A stretch of 33,485 bases of DNA. Source: Candidatus Sumerlaeia bacterium. Lineage in GTDB: Bacteria > Sumerlaeota > Sumerlaeia > JADFCW01. Under the pieces are notes generated by a model. It was given only the letters and a program-made list of their open reading frames with translations, was not told where the DNA came from and made no database searches. Location of the stretch: assembly GCA_026415575.1 (NCBI GenBank), contig JAOAGV010000048.1:1-33485 (forward strand). Reading direction: 5' to 3'. This document shows positions 1-7,900 of this stretch, in pieces. Position 1 is the first letter of the stretch, and the number at the start of each line of letters is the position of its first letter. The position numbers were made by a program, and so were the translations under genes.

Positions 1-22
1 AGGAAAACCCACGCTTGGCAGG

Positions 23-92
23 TTTGGACTTGGCGCAAACCAAAGCGGCAGCATGGCTGCCGCAGTCCAAAGCGCACGCCCAAAGCATACGC
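23..92. repeat. Nested REP-like palindrome with 13-bp tandem
   Basis: An inner perfect 8-bp stem (45-52 GCGGCAGC, 56-63 GCTGCCGC) closes on a 3-base ATG loop. An outer perfect 8-bp arm pair (23-30 TTTGGACT, 64-71 AGTCCAAA) encloses it, with 14 unpaired bases on the left only. The right arm runs into an imperfect 13-bp tandem, CCAAAGCGCACGC (67-79) and CCAAAGCATACGC (80-92), matching at 11 of 13 positions. No gene overlaps it. The shape resembles dispersed REP-type elements, but no second copy is visible in this window, so that assignment is inference. Confidence 0.5.
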
Positions 93-163
93 CGATTTGT
101 GTATAACGACAAGGGCGCTGCCTCAGGCCTTTTCCTTTTCGCCCTTCCGCCGCAATAAGGCCC

Positions 164-192
164 AATCGTGATCAAATGCCCTTGTCACGATT
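164..192. promoter_or_regulatory. 8-bp dyad upstream of the signalling gene
   Basis: AATCGTGA (164-171) and TCACGATT (185-192) form a perfect 8-bp inverted repeat around a 13-base spacer, about 175 bp before the start of the GGDEF/histidine kinase gene. There is no T-tract, so it is not an intrinsic terminator. It could be an operator; nothing identifies the binding protein. Confidence 0.3.
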
Positions 193-272
193 TCGGGAGC
201 AGCGCGCAGCGGGACGTGGGCCATGCATTTCCCCTTGAAGTCGCACGGGCGGTGCGGCAATCTATAAAGCGA

Positions 273-301
273 TTGACAGAAACGCCAAAGTGTTCAATAT
301 C
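273..301 (+). promoter_or_regulatory. Weak candidate sigma70-type promoter
   Basis: A perfect TTGACA (273-278) is followed after 17 bases by AATATC (296-301), which matches only 3 of 6 bases of the -10 consensus. It is about 70 bp upstream of the start at 368, a sensible position. The good -35 and poor -10 make this tentative. Confidence 0.3.
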
Positions 302-367
302 TATCGTTGAAGTGTGCTGAACGGGTCGGCCCGCCAAGGGCGGCCTGTGAGGAAGTGTGCGTCCCCG

Positions 368-2968
368 ATGGAAGTCAGCGCCACTGTGGTTCTCATTGCT
401 CCCGAAGATCCGTGGACGCGGGAACTATGCGATTACCTGACCACACGGAACATCGAGGTGATTTGGCGCCCCGATGTGCTGGCGGGCATCGAAACGGCCC
501 ACCAGTATCCGCCGAATCTGGTAATTGTGGATGAGGAATGCAAGGTTCTTCGTCCCGCCGAAATTGGCAAAATCCTCCGCTCCAAGCTGAATCACGTGCC
601 CCTAGCCTTGCTGGGGGCGGCCGCCACGCCGCTGGCCATGGAGTGTCTCGAGGCGGCGGGCTATAATCTGCTGATTCGACGCAATGATCACTTGTCCTTT
701 GTCGGGGCACAAATCCGCGCCCTCTGCCGCACCCACGATGTCATTGAAAGCCTCGCGACGGCCAATCGGCGGTTGCAGCGCCAGTCCATGACCGACTCGA
801 TGACCGGTCTGTACAACCACAAGCGGTTGCTCGACGGCCTTGACATTGAGTTTAAACGCGCTGAACGCAACCTCGAACCACTTTCCTGCATCATGGCCGA
901 CATTGACCATTTCAAGATGGTCAACGACACCTACGGCCACCGTTTCGGCGATGTGGTGTTGCAGGAGTTTGCCACGCTCCTGCGCGACAATATCCGGAAA
1001 ACCGATACGCTGGGGCGCTACGGGGGGGAGGAGTTTCTGATCATCCTGCCGAATACCTCGGCGGCCGGCGCCGTCAATCTGGCCGAAAAGCTTCGCGCCG
1101 CCGTCGAGGCAATGTGCATCGAGTTTGACGGCCAGTCGGTGCGCATTACCGCCAGTTTTGGTATTGCTTCCACATCCGACGGACAAGTGTTCAACCACGA
1201 CCAATTGCTTCAGATGACGGACAAGGCGCTTTACGTGGCCAAACAGTCCGGACGCAATCGCGTTTGTTCGCTGACGGAGATAGCGCCGGGAACCGATTTC
1301 GCCGTCGAGCCCCTGCCGCGCGAACCCAAGGCAACGGAGACCCTGCCGACGGCGGCGATTTTGGCCGATTCCCGCACGCCCCCGCACGCGTCCCTGCTGA
1401 AACTGATCGAGGGGTCGGGCTTCCAGACTTCCTGGGTGGCCGACGCGCAGCAGCTGTTCAGTCGTTCCCTTCACGAGTCTGCGGATGTCATTATTTTGGA
1501 GCCCAGTGTTACAGCCGCCGACCGGAGCCGGGTGTGCGACCGGTTGCGCAATCGCGGAGAACGGTCGTTTCCGTCGGTTTTGATGATTGTGGACACGGCC
1601 GATGAGCAGGAGATCGCCGCCCTTCGTGCGGCGTTGGGGCAATCCGGCGAGGTAATGACGGTTCGCGAGATGGATCAGGTGCTCTCGCCGGTGTTGCGGG
1701 CGCTGTATCGGATCAAAGTGCTGCGCGATGAGTTGCGCGAACACCAGATGCGCGCGCGCACGCTTCAGAAGCGCCTGTTGCGCAGCGAGCGGCTCAAGGC
1801 GCTGGGCGAAATCGCCAGCGGTGTGGCCCACGATTTCAACAACGCACTGGCCGTCATTCTGGGGCGCAGCCAGATGCTGCGCGAACGGTCGGCCGACGCG
1901 GAAGTGCGAAAGGGATTGATCCTCATCGAGCGCGCCGCACAGGACGTGGCGACGTCGGTCCGGCGGATTCTGGACTTTTTCCGGCCGGATACCAAAGGCA
2001 AGTTTGCCGCCCACTTTGTGGACAATCTGATTCAGGAGTGCCTCGAAATCACGAAGGTCCGCTGGAAGGAAGAGGCGCACCTGCAGGGGATTCGCTACGA
2101 GATCACCACGCAGGTCGAGCATGGCCTGCGGGTCTGGGGCAGCGACACGGAACTGGGAGAGGTTTTCAACCATTTGATCTTTAATGCGCTCGATGCCATG
2201 CCCGAAGGCGGCAGCCTGGAAATTCGCGCGGAGCGGGAAGAGGATTTGGTGGTCATCACCTTCCGCGACACCGGCGTGGGGATGTCGCCCGACATCCTCA
2301 GCCGCATTTACGATCCGTTCTTTAGCACCAAGAACGAAAAAGGCACCGGACTGGGCCTGAGCATGGTGCGCGGCATTATTTTGCGGCACCACGGGGAAAT
2401 TGACGTGGAGAGCCAGCCGGGACAGGGCACAACTTTCCGCATCCGGCTGCCGGCTTATGAGGAACAAGAGGAGACCCCGCCGGCGGTGATTACGCCCGCC
2501 ATGGCCGAGACGGCGCTGGCGGCGGAAGGGCAGCAACCGAAGCCGCCGCCGGCCGAAGGCGTGCGCGTGCTGGTCGTGGACGACGAACCGGACGTGCTGA
2601 ACATGTTTGCGGAGATTTTGCAGTCGCACAACTACTTCGTGGCAACCTCGCGCAATGGCGTCGAGGGGCTGAGCCGGCTGGCTGCTGATGGATTTCATGT
2701 GGTCATCACCGACTTGGGAATGCCGGAGATGTCCGGGTGGGACTTTATTGCGCAGGCGCGAAAAATCGCTCCATCGGCCCATTATATCCTGACCACGGGA
2801 TGGGGAGACAGTTTTGTCAGTGTGGACTTGAAAGCCCGCGGGGTGGACTATGTCCTGCCCAAGCCGGTCGAGGTCCAATCGCTTCTGGACCTGATGGAGC
2901 ATATCCGCTCGGCCGGCGGCGGTGCTGCAAACCATGCCGTGACTCAGCCCGTCGAGTCGTCGGCATAG
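368..2968 (+). CDS. Diguanylate cyclase fused to a hybrid histidine kinase
   Basis: An 866-residue soluble signalling protein with no signal peptide or membrane segment. Domains in order: a receiver-like domain (about 1-125, possible acceptor Asp55 in LVIVDEE), a GGDEF domain (about 140-305), a second degenerate receiver-like domain (about 325-445), HisKA (His488 in SGVAHDFNN), HATPase (N-box around 605, DTGVGMS, then GTGLGLS) and a C-terminal receiver (acceptor Asp782 in VITDLGMPEMSG, conserved Lys832). The cyclase looks active: GGEEF at 219-223, with the inhibitory I-site RKTD five residues upstream. The protein should therefore make c-di-GMP with product feedback and also autophosphorylate. 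I chose ATG 368, with GAGGAAG about 12 bases upstream, over an in-frame GTG at 314 that has no ribosome site. It stands alone; its input signal is unknown. Confidence 0.88.
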   Translation: MEVSATVVLIAPEDPWTRELCDYLTTRNIEVIWRPDVLAGIETAHQYPPNLVIVDEECKVLRPAEIGKILRSKLNHVPLALLGAAATPLAMECLEAAGYNLLIRRNDHLSFVGAQIRALCRTHDVIESLATANRRLQRQSMTDSMTGLYNHKRLLDGLDIEFKRAERNLEPLSCIMADIDHFKMVNDTYGHRFGDVVLQEFATLLRDNIRKTDTLGRYGGEEFLIILPNTSAAGAVNLAEKLRAAVEAMCIEFDGQSVRITASFGIASTSDGQVFNHDQLLQMTDKALYVAKQSGRNRVCSLTEIAPGTDFAVEPLPREPKATETLPTAAILADSRTPPHASLLKLIEGSGFQTSWVADAQQLFSRSLHESADVIILEPSVTAADRSRVCDRLRNRGERSFPSVLMIVDTADEQEIAALRAALGQSGEVMTVREMDQVLSPVLRALYRIKVLRDELREHQMRARTLQKRLLRSERLKALGEIASGVAHDFNNALAVILGRSQMLRERSADAEVRKGLILIERAAQDVATSVRRILDFFRPDTKGKFAAHFVDNLIQECLEITKVRWKEEAHLQGIRYEITTQVEHGLRVWGSDTELGEVFNHLIFNALDAMPEGGSLEIRAEREEDLVVITFRDTGVGMSPDILSRIYDPFFSTKNEKGTGLGLSMVRGIILRHHGEIDVESQPGQGTTFRIRLPAYEEQEETPPAVITPAMAETALAAEGQQPKPPPAEGVRVLVVDDEPDVLNMFAEILQSHNYFVATSRNGVEGLSRLAADGFHVVITDLGMPEMSGWDFIAQARKIAPSAHYILTTGWGDSFVSVDLKARGVDYVLPKPVEVQSLLDLMEHIRSAGGGAANHAVTQPVESSA

Positions 2969-3390
2969 ATTTGCACCATTAGCGGGGCGACGGGCATCAA
3001 TGCAGTCTTTTGCAGGAACTTTTCTTCCAATCCCATTGTCGAATGTTTAAGTTCCCTGCCGAAGGGAAAAGGGACGTTCAAAGGTGTCGCGCAGGGAAGG
3101 AGTAAAGATGGGGGAGGGCAGGGTATTTTTGCTTGACAATGCGCGAAAGGAAACCCATAAAATCCATGCAAGAGTTCATGGGAAAACCCCGGAACTCGAC
3201 AAACGAAATCCGGAAGCGGGCCAAAGCAAGACAGGACGGGCTTCCGGATGCCGGCAGGGGAACGCAAGCGAGGGAGCCTTTGCGGGAAAAGGGGATGGTT
3301 TATGCCCGCAAAAGGTTTTTCATTTTGATGCTTTTCCGGCACGGGCCCATGCTGGAAGTGGGGGCAGGAATACAGCAGCACGGAAGAACA
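2969..3390. other. Intergenic region and long 5' leader
   Basis: These 422 bases hold no gene I can support. A short hairpin (TTCCCT 3052-3057, AGGGAA 3063-3068) follows the signalling gene but lacks a T-tract. The promoter at 3133-3161 lies inside, so the pseudopilin transcript would have a leader of roughly 220 bases. A well-spaced AAGGAG (3097-3102) before ATG 3108 opens a 111-codon frame ending at 3443, but its protein resembles nothing I know and it spans the promoter and the pilin start. Confidence 0.5.
3133..3161 (+). promoter_or_regulatory. Sigma70-type promoter for the pseudopilin operon
   Basis: A perfect TTGACA (3133-3138) is followed after 17 bases by CATAAA (3156-3161), 4 of 6 to consensus; an overlapping TAAAAT at 3158-3163 fits 5 of 6 at a spacing of 19. 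It is the best promoter upstream of the pseudopilin and argues against any protein start at or before this point. Confidence 0.55.
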
Positions 3391-4036
3391 ATGGCGGCAA
3401 TGTTCATGGCAGCGGGAACAGGGCGCGGCTTTACCTTGATTGAATTGCTGATTGTAGTGACAATCATCTCGATTCTCGCTTCAATCGCCGTGCCCAATTT
3501 TTCGGAAGCCCAAACGCGGGCAAAAGTTTCGCGCATTGCCGCCGACATGCGGACAATGGTCAATGGAATCGAAATCTACATGGTGGACCATAACGCTTAT
3601 CCGCTGCGGCATACCCCCGATCAGATTCTGCCGGCGCTGGGAACGCAAAAAGCGCAAATGAGTGTGCTCCAGTCGCCGGTGGCGTATCTTACCACGCTGC
3701 CCGAGGACATCTTTGCCCGCAGCCATCCTTGGCCCAACAACGGCATTGACTACTACGACACGCGGCAGACCTCGCAGTATTTGTGTCCGCGGTACGGTAT
3801 CTCCATCACGCGGTGGAGCGCCGTGCCGAATTTCGGCTATATGCTGGTGTCGGTCGGGCCTGACGGCGCCATCGGGGCGCCAACCAATGCCTATCAAGAC
3901 TATCCTCATCAGGGCCAGGCCATCCGCACTCTATACATCTGTATATGATCCGACCAACGGGACGGTGTCGTTCGGGAATCTGTTTCGATTCATGGGCGAC
4001 CGTCCGCCCATGAGCATTCTGTATCCGGAGATGTAG
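3391..4036 (+). CDS. Type II pseudopilin-like protein, frameshifted
   Basis: A prepilin-type protein: a 13-residue leader, cleavage expected at GRG|FTLIELL (Phe+1, Glu+5), then a hydrophobic helix (LLIVVTIISILASIAV) and a globular domain. The peptidase motif fixes the N-terminus; ATG 3391 has GGAAG four bases upstream, while earlier in-frame starts would give an implausibly long leader. The initial frame stops at TGA 3946-3948. The +1 frame continues with YDPTNGTVSFGNLFRF to a TAG ending at 4036, and YDPTNGT is the usual C-terminal signature of this pseudopilin group. One extra base between about 3915 and 3945 therefore splits a 214-residue protein. This could be a sequence error, a real mutation or recoding at ATA-TGA. 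The next gene starts 4 bases after the TAG, which supports 4036 as the natural end. Confidence 0.78.
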
Positions 4037-4040
4037 AGAC

Positions 4041-4970
4041 ATGAATCCACCCATGCACACAGCGCGGGACAGGGCGGTCCGGCCGGGAAAGAAAAGCCGG
4101 AACCCCAGAGGCGGCACGGCCATCATGATCGCAAGGATGGCACTGCTGGCGGCCTGCTTGATTCTGCCGGCGCCGGCCCTGTGGGCGATCATGCGGGCCG
4201 AGGCCACGACGCTCGAATACCAGGTGCGCGAGTCGGACGTGATCGCGCGCGGAACCTGCGTGGACATCAATGTCGGATGGTCCAACCGCCATATTGTCAC
4301 CACCTATAAAATCGCGGTGAGCAAATACATCAAGGCCCCCGCCAAAATGAGCGTTGCCAGCCATCCCGTCCTGTTCGTCTCCCAGCTGGGCGGCCGGCTC
4401 GAAAAACCGCTGCCCCTCGAGGAAAGCTATCCGGAGATGGTGGCGCTGACACGCAACGAAGAGGTTGTGCTGTTTCTCCAATCGCCCGATCGCGTGCCGG
4501 CGCCCGTTCGGGCCAAATACGACGAGATGGTTCGTACCGGAAAAGCCAAGCCTTCGCCGCTGATGACCAACTATCGGCTGACCGCCATGAGCTACTCGAA
4601 GTTGAACGTGCTGACCGACCCGAAAACCGGTGCCCAAACCGTCACGCGCTTCAGTTTCGACAAATACGGGCTGCTGCCCACGTCCGAGGCCGTGCAGCGC
4701 TTCCTTGACGCCTATCAAGCCCAGCAAGACTACGTGGAATACAAACAGGGAGAACAAACCATCCGCATCCCCGTGCCGGTGGCCGCCAAGCCGACCGTGA
4801 CGGTTTCGGCCGCCAGCATCGAAGAGCAGATGCGTCAGATGCAAACCTACTCCGCGCCTTGGAGTGCATTCGAGCAGCAAGTTCTCGAGATCCTGAACCG
4901 TCCGGCCGCTCCCGCAGCCGCCCCGGCCGCCGCGTCGCCGCAGGCCGCGAAACCGCAAGCGTCGAGGTAG
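4041..4970 (+). CDS. Secreted protein of unknown function
   Basis: A 309-residue exported protein from ATG 4041 (CGGAG about 10 bases upstream). An in-frame ATG at 4125 (AGAGGCGG about 10 bases upstream) gives a more typical signal peptide, MIARMALLAACLILPAPALWA, and is equally credible. The mature part has a compact segment with a VTTYKIAVSKYIK strand pattern, a LGGRL turn and EEVVLFLQSP, followed by a low-complexity Ala/Pro tail. I recognise no catalytic motif. It lies between the pseudopilin (4-base gap) and the matrixin gene (5-base gap), so the three are probably co-translated. A chaperone, inhibitor or accessory role for the protease is possible but unproven. Confidence 0.75.
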   Translation: MNPPMHTARDRAVRPGKKSRNPRGGTAIMIARMALLAACLILPAPALWAIMRAEATTLEYQVRESDVIARGTCVDINVGWSNRHIVTTYKIAVSKYIKAPAKMSVASHPVLFVSQLGGRLEKPLPLEESYPEMVALTRNEEVVLFLQSPDRVPAPVRAKYDEMVRTGKAKPSPLMTNYRLTAMSYSKLNVLTDPKTGAQTVTRFSFDKYGLLPTSEAVQRFLDAYQAQQDYVEYKQGEQTIRIPVPVAAKPTVTVSAASIEEQMRQMQTYSAPWSAFEQQVLEILNRPAAPAAAPAAASPQAAKPQASR

Positions 4971-4975
4971 TTACC

Positions 4976-7900
4976 ATGATGAAAAGCAGAAACTCCGTTC
5001 GTGGATTGGGAATTTTCGCCGGAATGCTTCTGGCCGCCGCGGCTTGGAGCGGCAACCGGCTCGACATGTTCGGCGTAATCCTGAACGATCGCAACAATCC
5101 CTTCGACGACGTGGATGTCGTGGTGCATCCGTTCATCAACAAGCGCTTGCAGCCTTGGCCCATGTATTTGTTCGTGGACGGCCAGTTCAACGCCATTGAC
5201 CCGGCAATCAACCTCAACGCCGTTCCTACGCTTGAGGTCATGCGGGGCGTCAACAAAGCGGTCGAAGCTTGGAACGATGTCAGCATCTCCTCGTTCCGAT
5301 TCGCCTCCGGTGTTGTTCCGATTGACCATACTTTCGCACGCTTCCCGAATCAGGTGCTTACGCCCGGAGCCACCGGACTGGACGGATGGAACCTGATTAC
5401 GTTCATGGACCCGATTTACACGCCGACCGCCGCCGTGGTCAGCGAGGGCATCTCGTGGAAATTCTGGCAGGATTTCGATCTGGACAGCTTCATCAATCTC
5501 CCCGGTGTGGTTCTTATCGTGGACCCGCCCGGCACCAATCCCCCCGGCGGCGGCACGCCCACCACCGCGCAAATTGACTTCGACCTCGACGGCATTCCCG
5601 ATGTCCTGATCGAGGCGCGGAAATACTCCGCCGGCGAAATCATCGAAACCGACATCTGGATGAGCTCCGTGGACGCCTGGCGGCAGTGGCCCCAAAACCC
5701 GCGCGACCTGCCCACCAGCTATACCCGAACCCAAACCCTCGGCACTCTCGACATCCAAGGTACCGTGACCCACGAACTTGGCCATGCCATCGGAATCGCG
5801 CACTCGCTGATCGAAAAGGCCACCATGTATTACGCCGTCAAAGGCCCTTACGACCAGGGGTTCCGCTATCCGACGGACATCTGGGATCAGCGCTCGCTCG
5901 ACCTCGACGACGAGATTTCGGTCGGCCTGATCTATCCGAAAAACAACCCGCGGCGCGGCAGCATCACCGGCCGCATTCTCGACGGGCGCAATTTCGACGG
6001 CCTCAGCGACCTCACCAGCGGCGTTATTGATCCCGTCCTTTACGCCACGTTCTATGTCCTGCGTCCGATGACCACCGATCTGATCCCGGCACTGGTGCCC
6101 GACAAAATGATTATTACGACCCAAACGGGCGTAACCCAGTATGACTTGGACACGTCGCCGGTTCTCTGGTTCGAGATGCTGGCCCAAATCCAATCGGGCG
6201 ACAACATTCAGATGGCCCGCTTCCCCAATCCCCTGTCGCTTCAGCATCCGCGCAGCACCGTGCAGAATATCCAGATGCATATCGAGGCCTCGCCGCAGTA
6301 TGTAATCCCCGGCCTTCCTCCGTTTGACCGGTATGTGCTGTACATGGAAGACAGCACGACCTATCGGAATGACTCGGCGGGGGTGGCCACCGACAATATC
6401 AACCCCGCCTTCAACTTTTTCGGTGCGTTCCAGCCGATCCCTGCGGAATTCTATGGAGGCAGCGCCAACCCGACCGTGCGCCGCATGCTGGGCTACGATG
6501 CCCCCGAACCCCTTCGGCAGGTCACCACCGTTCCGTTGGTTTTGACGGGCGACGACCCGACCAGCTATGTGTATGTGGCCGTGCGCGCCGGTGAAGTGAC
6601 GTCTGGCATTGACATGTACACCAACACCGGCGGGCTGCCCGCCGGCGTCACCCCCACGCCGATTCCCGGCATGACGCCGACGCCGGCGCCCGTTGGCGAT
6701 ACGCGCTTTTCGGCCGATGCCGCCAACGACCACCTTCTGCCGCGGTCCAACGACTGGACCGTGGCGTCTGCCAGCGGCGATATTGACAACGACGGCGATA
6801 TAGATCTCTATATTTGCAACGCGGTTTCATCCGGCGCCGGCGGTAGTCCCACCTCGATTGTCAACCGGCTGTATGTCAACACGCTCTGGGAGCCGGGGGC
6901 CAATCCGCCGGCCACGCGCTATCCGGGTGCCCGCAGCTTCGACGGCAAACCAGTCTTTCAGGACCGGACATTCGGCCCGGACGGCGTGGCGGGAACCGCC
7001 GACGACCGTCTGCCATTCAATCTTGATTCGTCGTTCCACGCCAAGATGGCCGATTTCAATCTCGACGGATTCCCGGACATCTTTGTCTGCAATGCGTCGA
7101 GCGTCACCGATCCGAACTTTGCACAGAACCGTCTGTTTCTAAACCGCGGCGGAACCAATCCGGCACAGGCCGGATGGTTTGACGACGTCACGTCGCGCAC
7201 ACGAACCGACGCAGGCATTGGCATTCCGACATGGTTCACCAACACCATTATCCCCGGCCGCCTCAATGTCGCGCCGTTTGATATTACCGGCATTATGAAG
7301 TCCACCAAGTGCGATGTGGGCGACATTGACAGCGACGGCGACATTGATATTATTGTGGCCACCTGTACGCCCGTCATGGGATTTGGCGCGTTCACCGCGA
7401 CCAATCTGTGCGCCGCCACCACCAACAACAACCAGCGCACCGCTGCGTTCTTTGTGACCGAGCAAATCCTGATCAACCATGCCAATGACTTTGACCCTAA
7501 TACTCGGGGGTTTTACTTCACTGACGAAACGTTGGGTCTGGACGGCCAATGGGGCGAAGTTCTCGATACCGGCACCGAGCCGTGGAACTGCGCCACAACG
7601 GCCCGAATGGCCGCCGACCGCCTCCCGCCGCTGTATCCGTTCCTTGCTACCGGCCAGGGCGAAGACATCGGCGACGGAATGCAGGTCATCATTGCACCAC
7701 TTGTTGGAAACAGCTCGCTCGACCTGTTTGTCGTGCGCGACGCTCCGCAATTCACCAATGCCAATCCGCCGCCCGATTATCTTTATGAAAACGCCGATGT
7801 GGACGGGGACGGGGTGGCCGACGGCTATTTCCGCCAGTGCAACTACGGCACATGGGAGTATGGGCGGTTTGTGCTGATGGGCATGGGGGGACCGGGCGGT

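Noticed and set aside
273-287. TTGACAGAAACGCCA occurs here and again at 12950-12964, possibly a shared promoter element.
   Set aside because: A repeated 15-mer is expected about once by chance in a window of this size when both strands are counted, and the second site has no -10 partner.
3108-3443. A 111-codon frame with a well-placed AAGGAG before ATG 3108.
   Set aside because: The protein is low in recognisable structure, spans the TTGACA promoter and overlaps the pseudopilin start in another frame.
4847-6733. A 628-codon minus-strand open frame.
   Set aside because: It is antisense to the matrixin/FG-GAP gene, lies in the third-codon GC shadow and has His/Arg/Gly-biased composition without family motifs.
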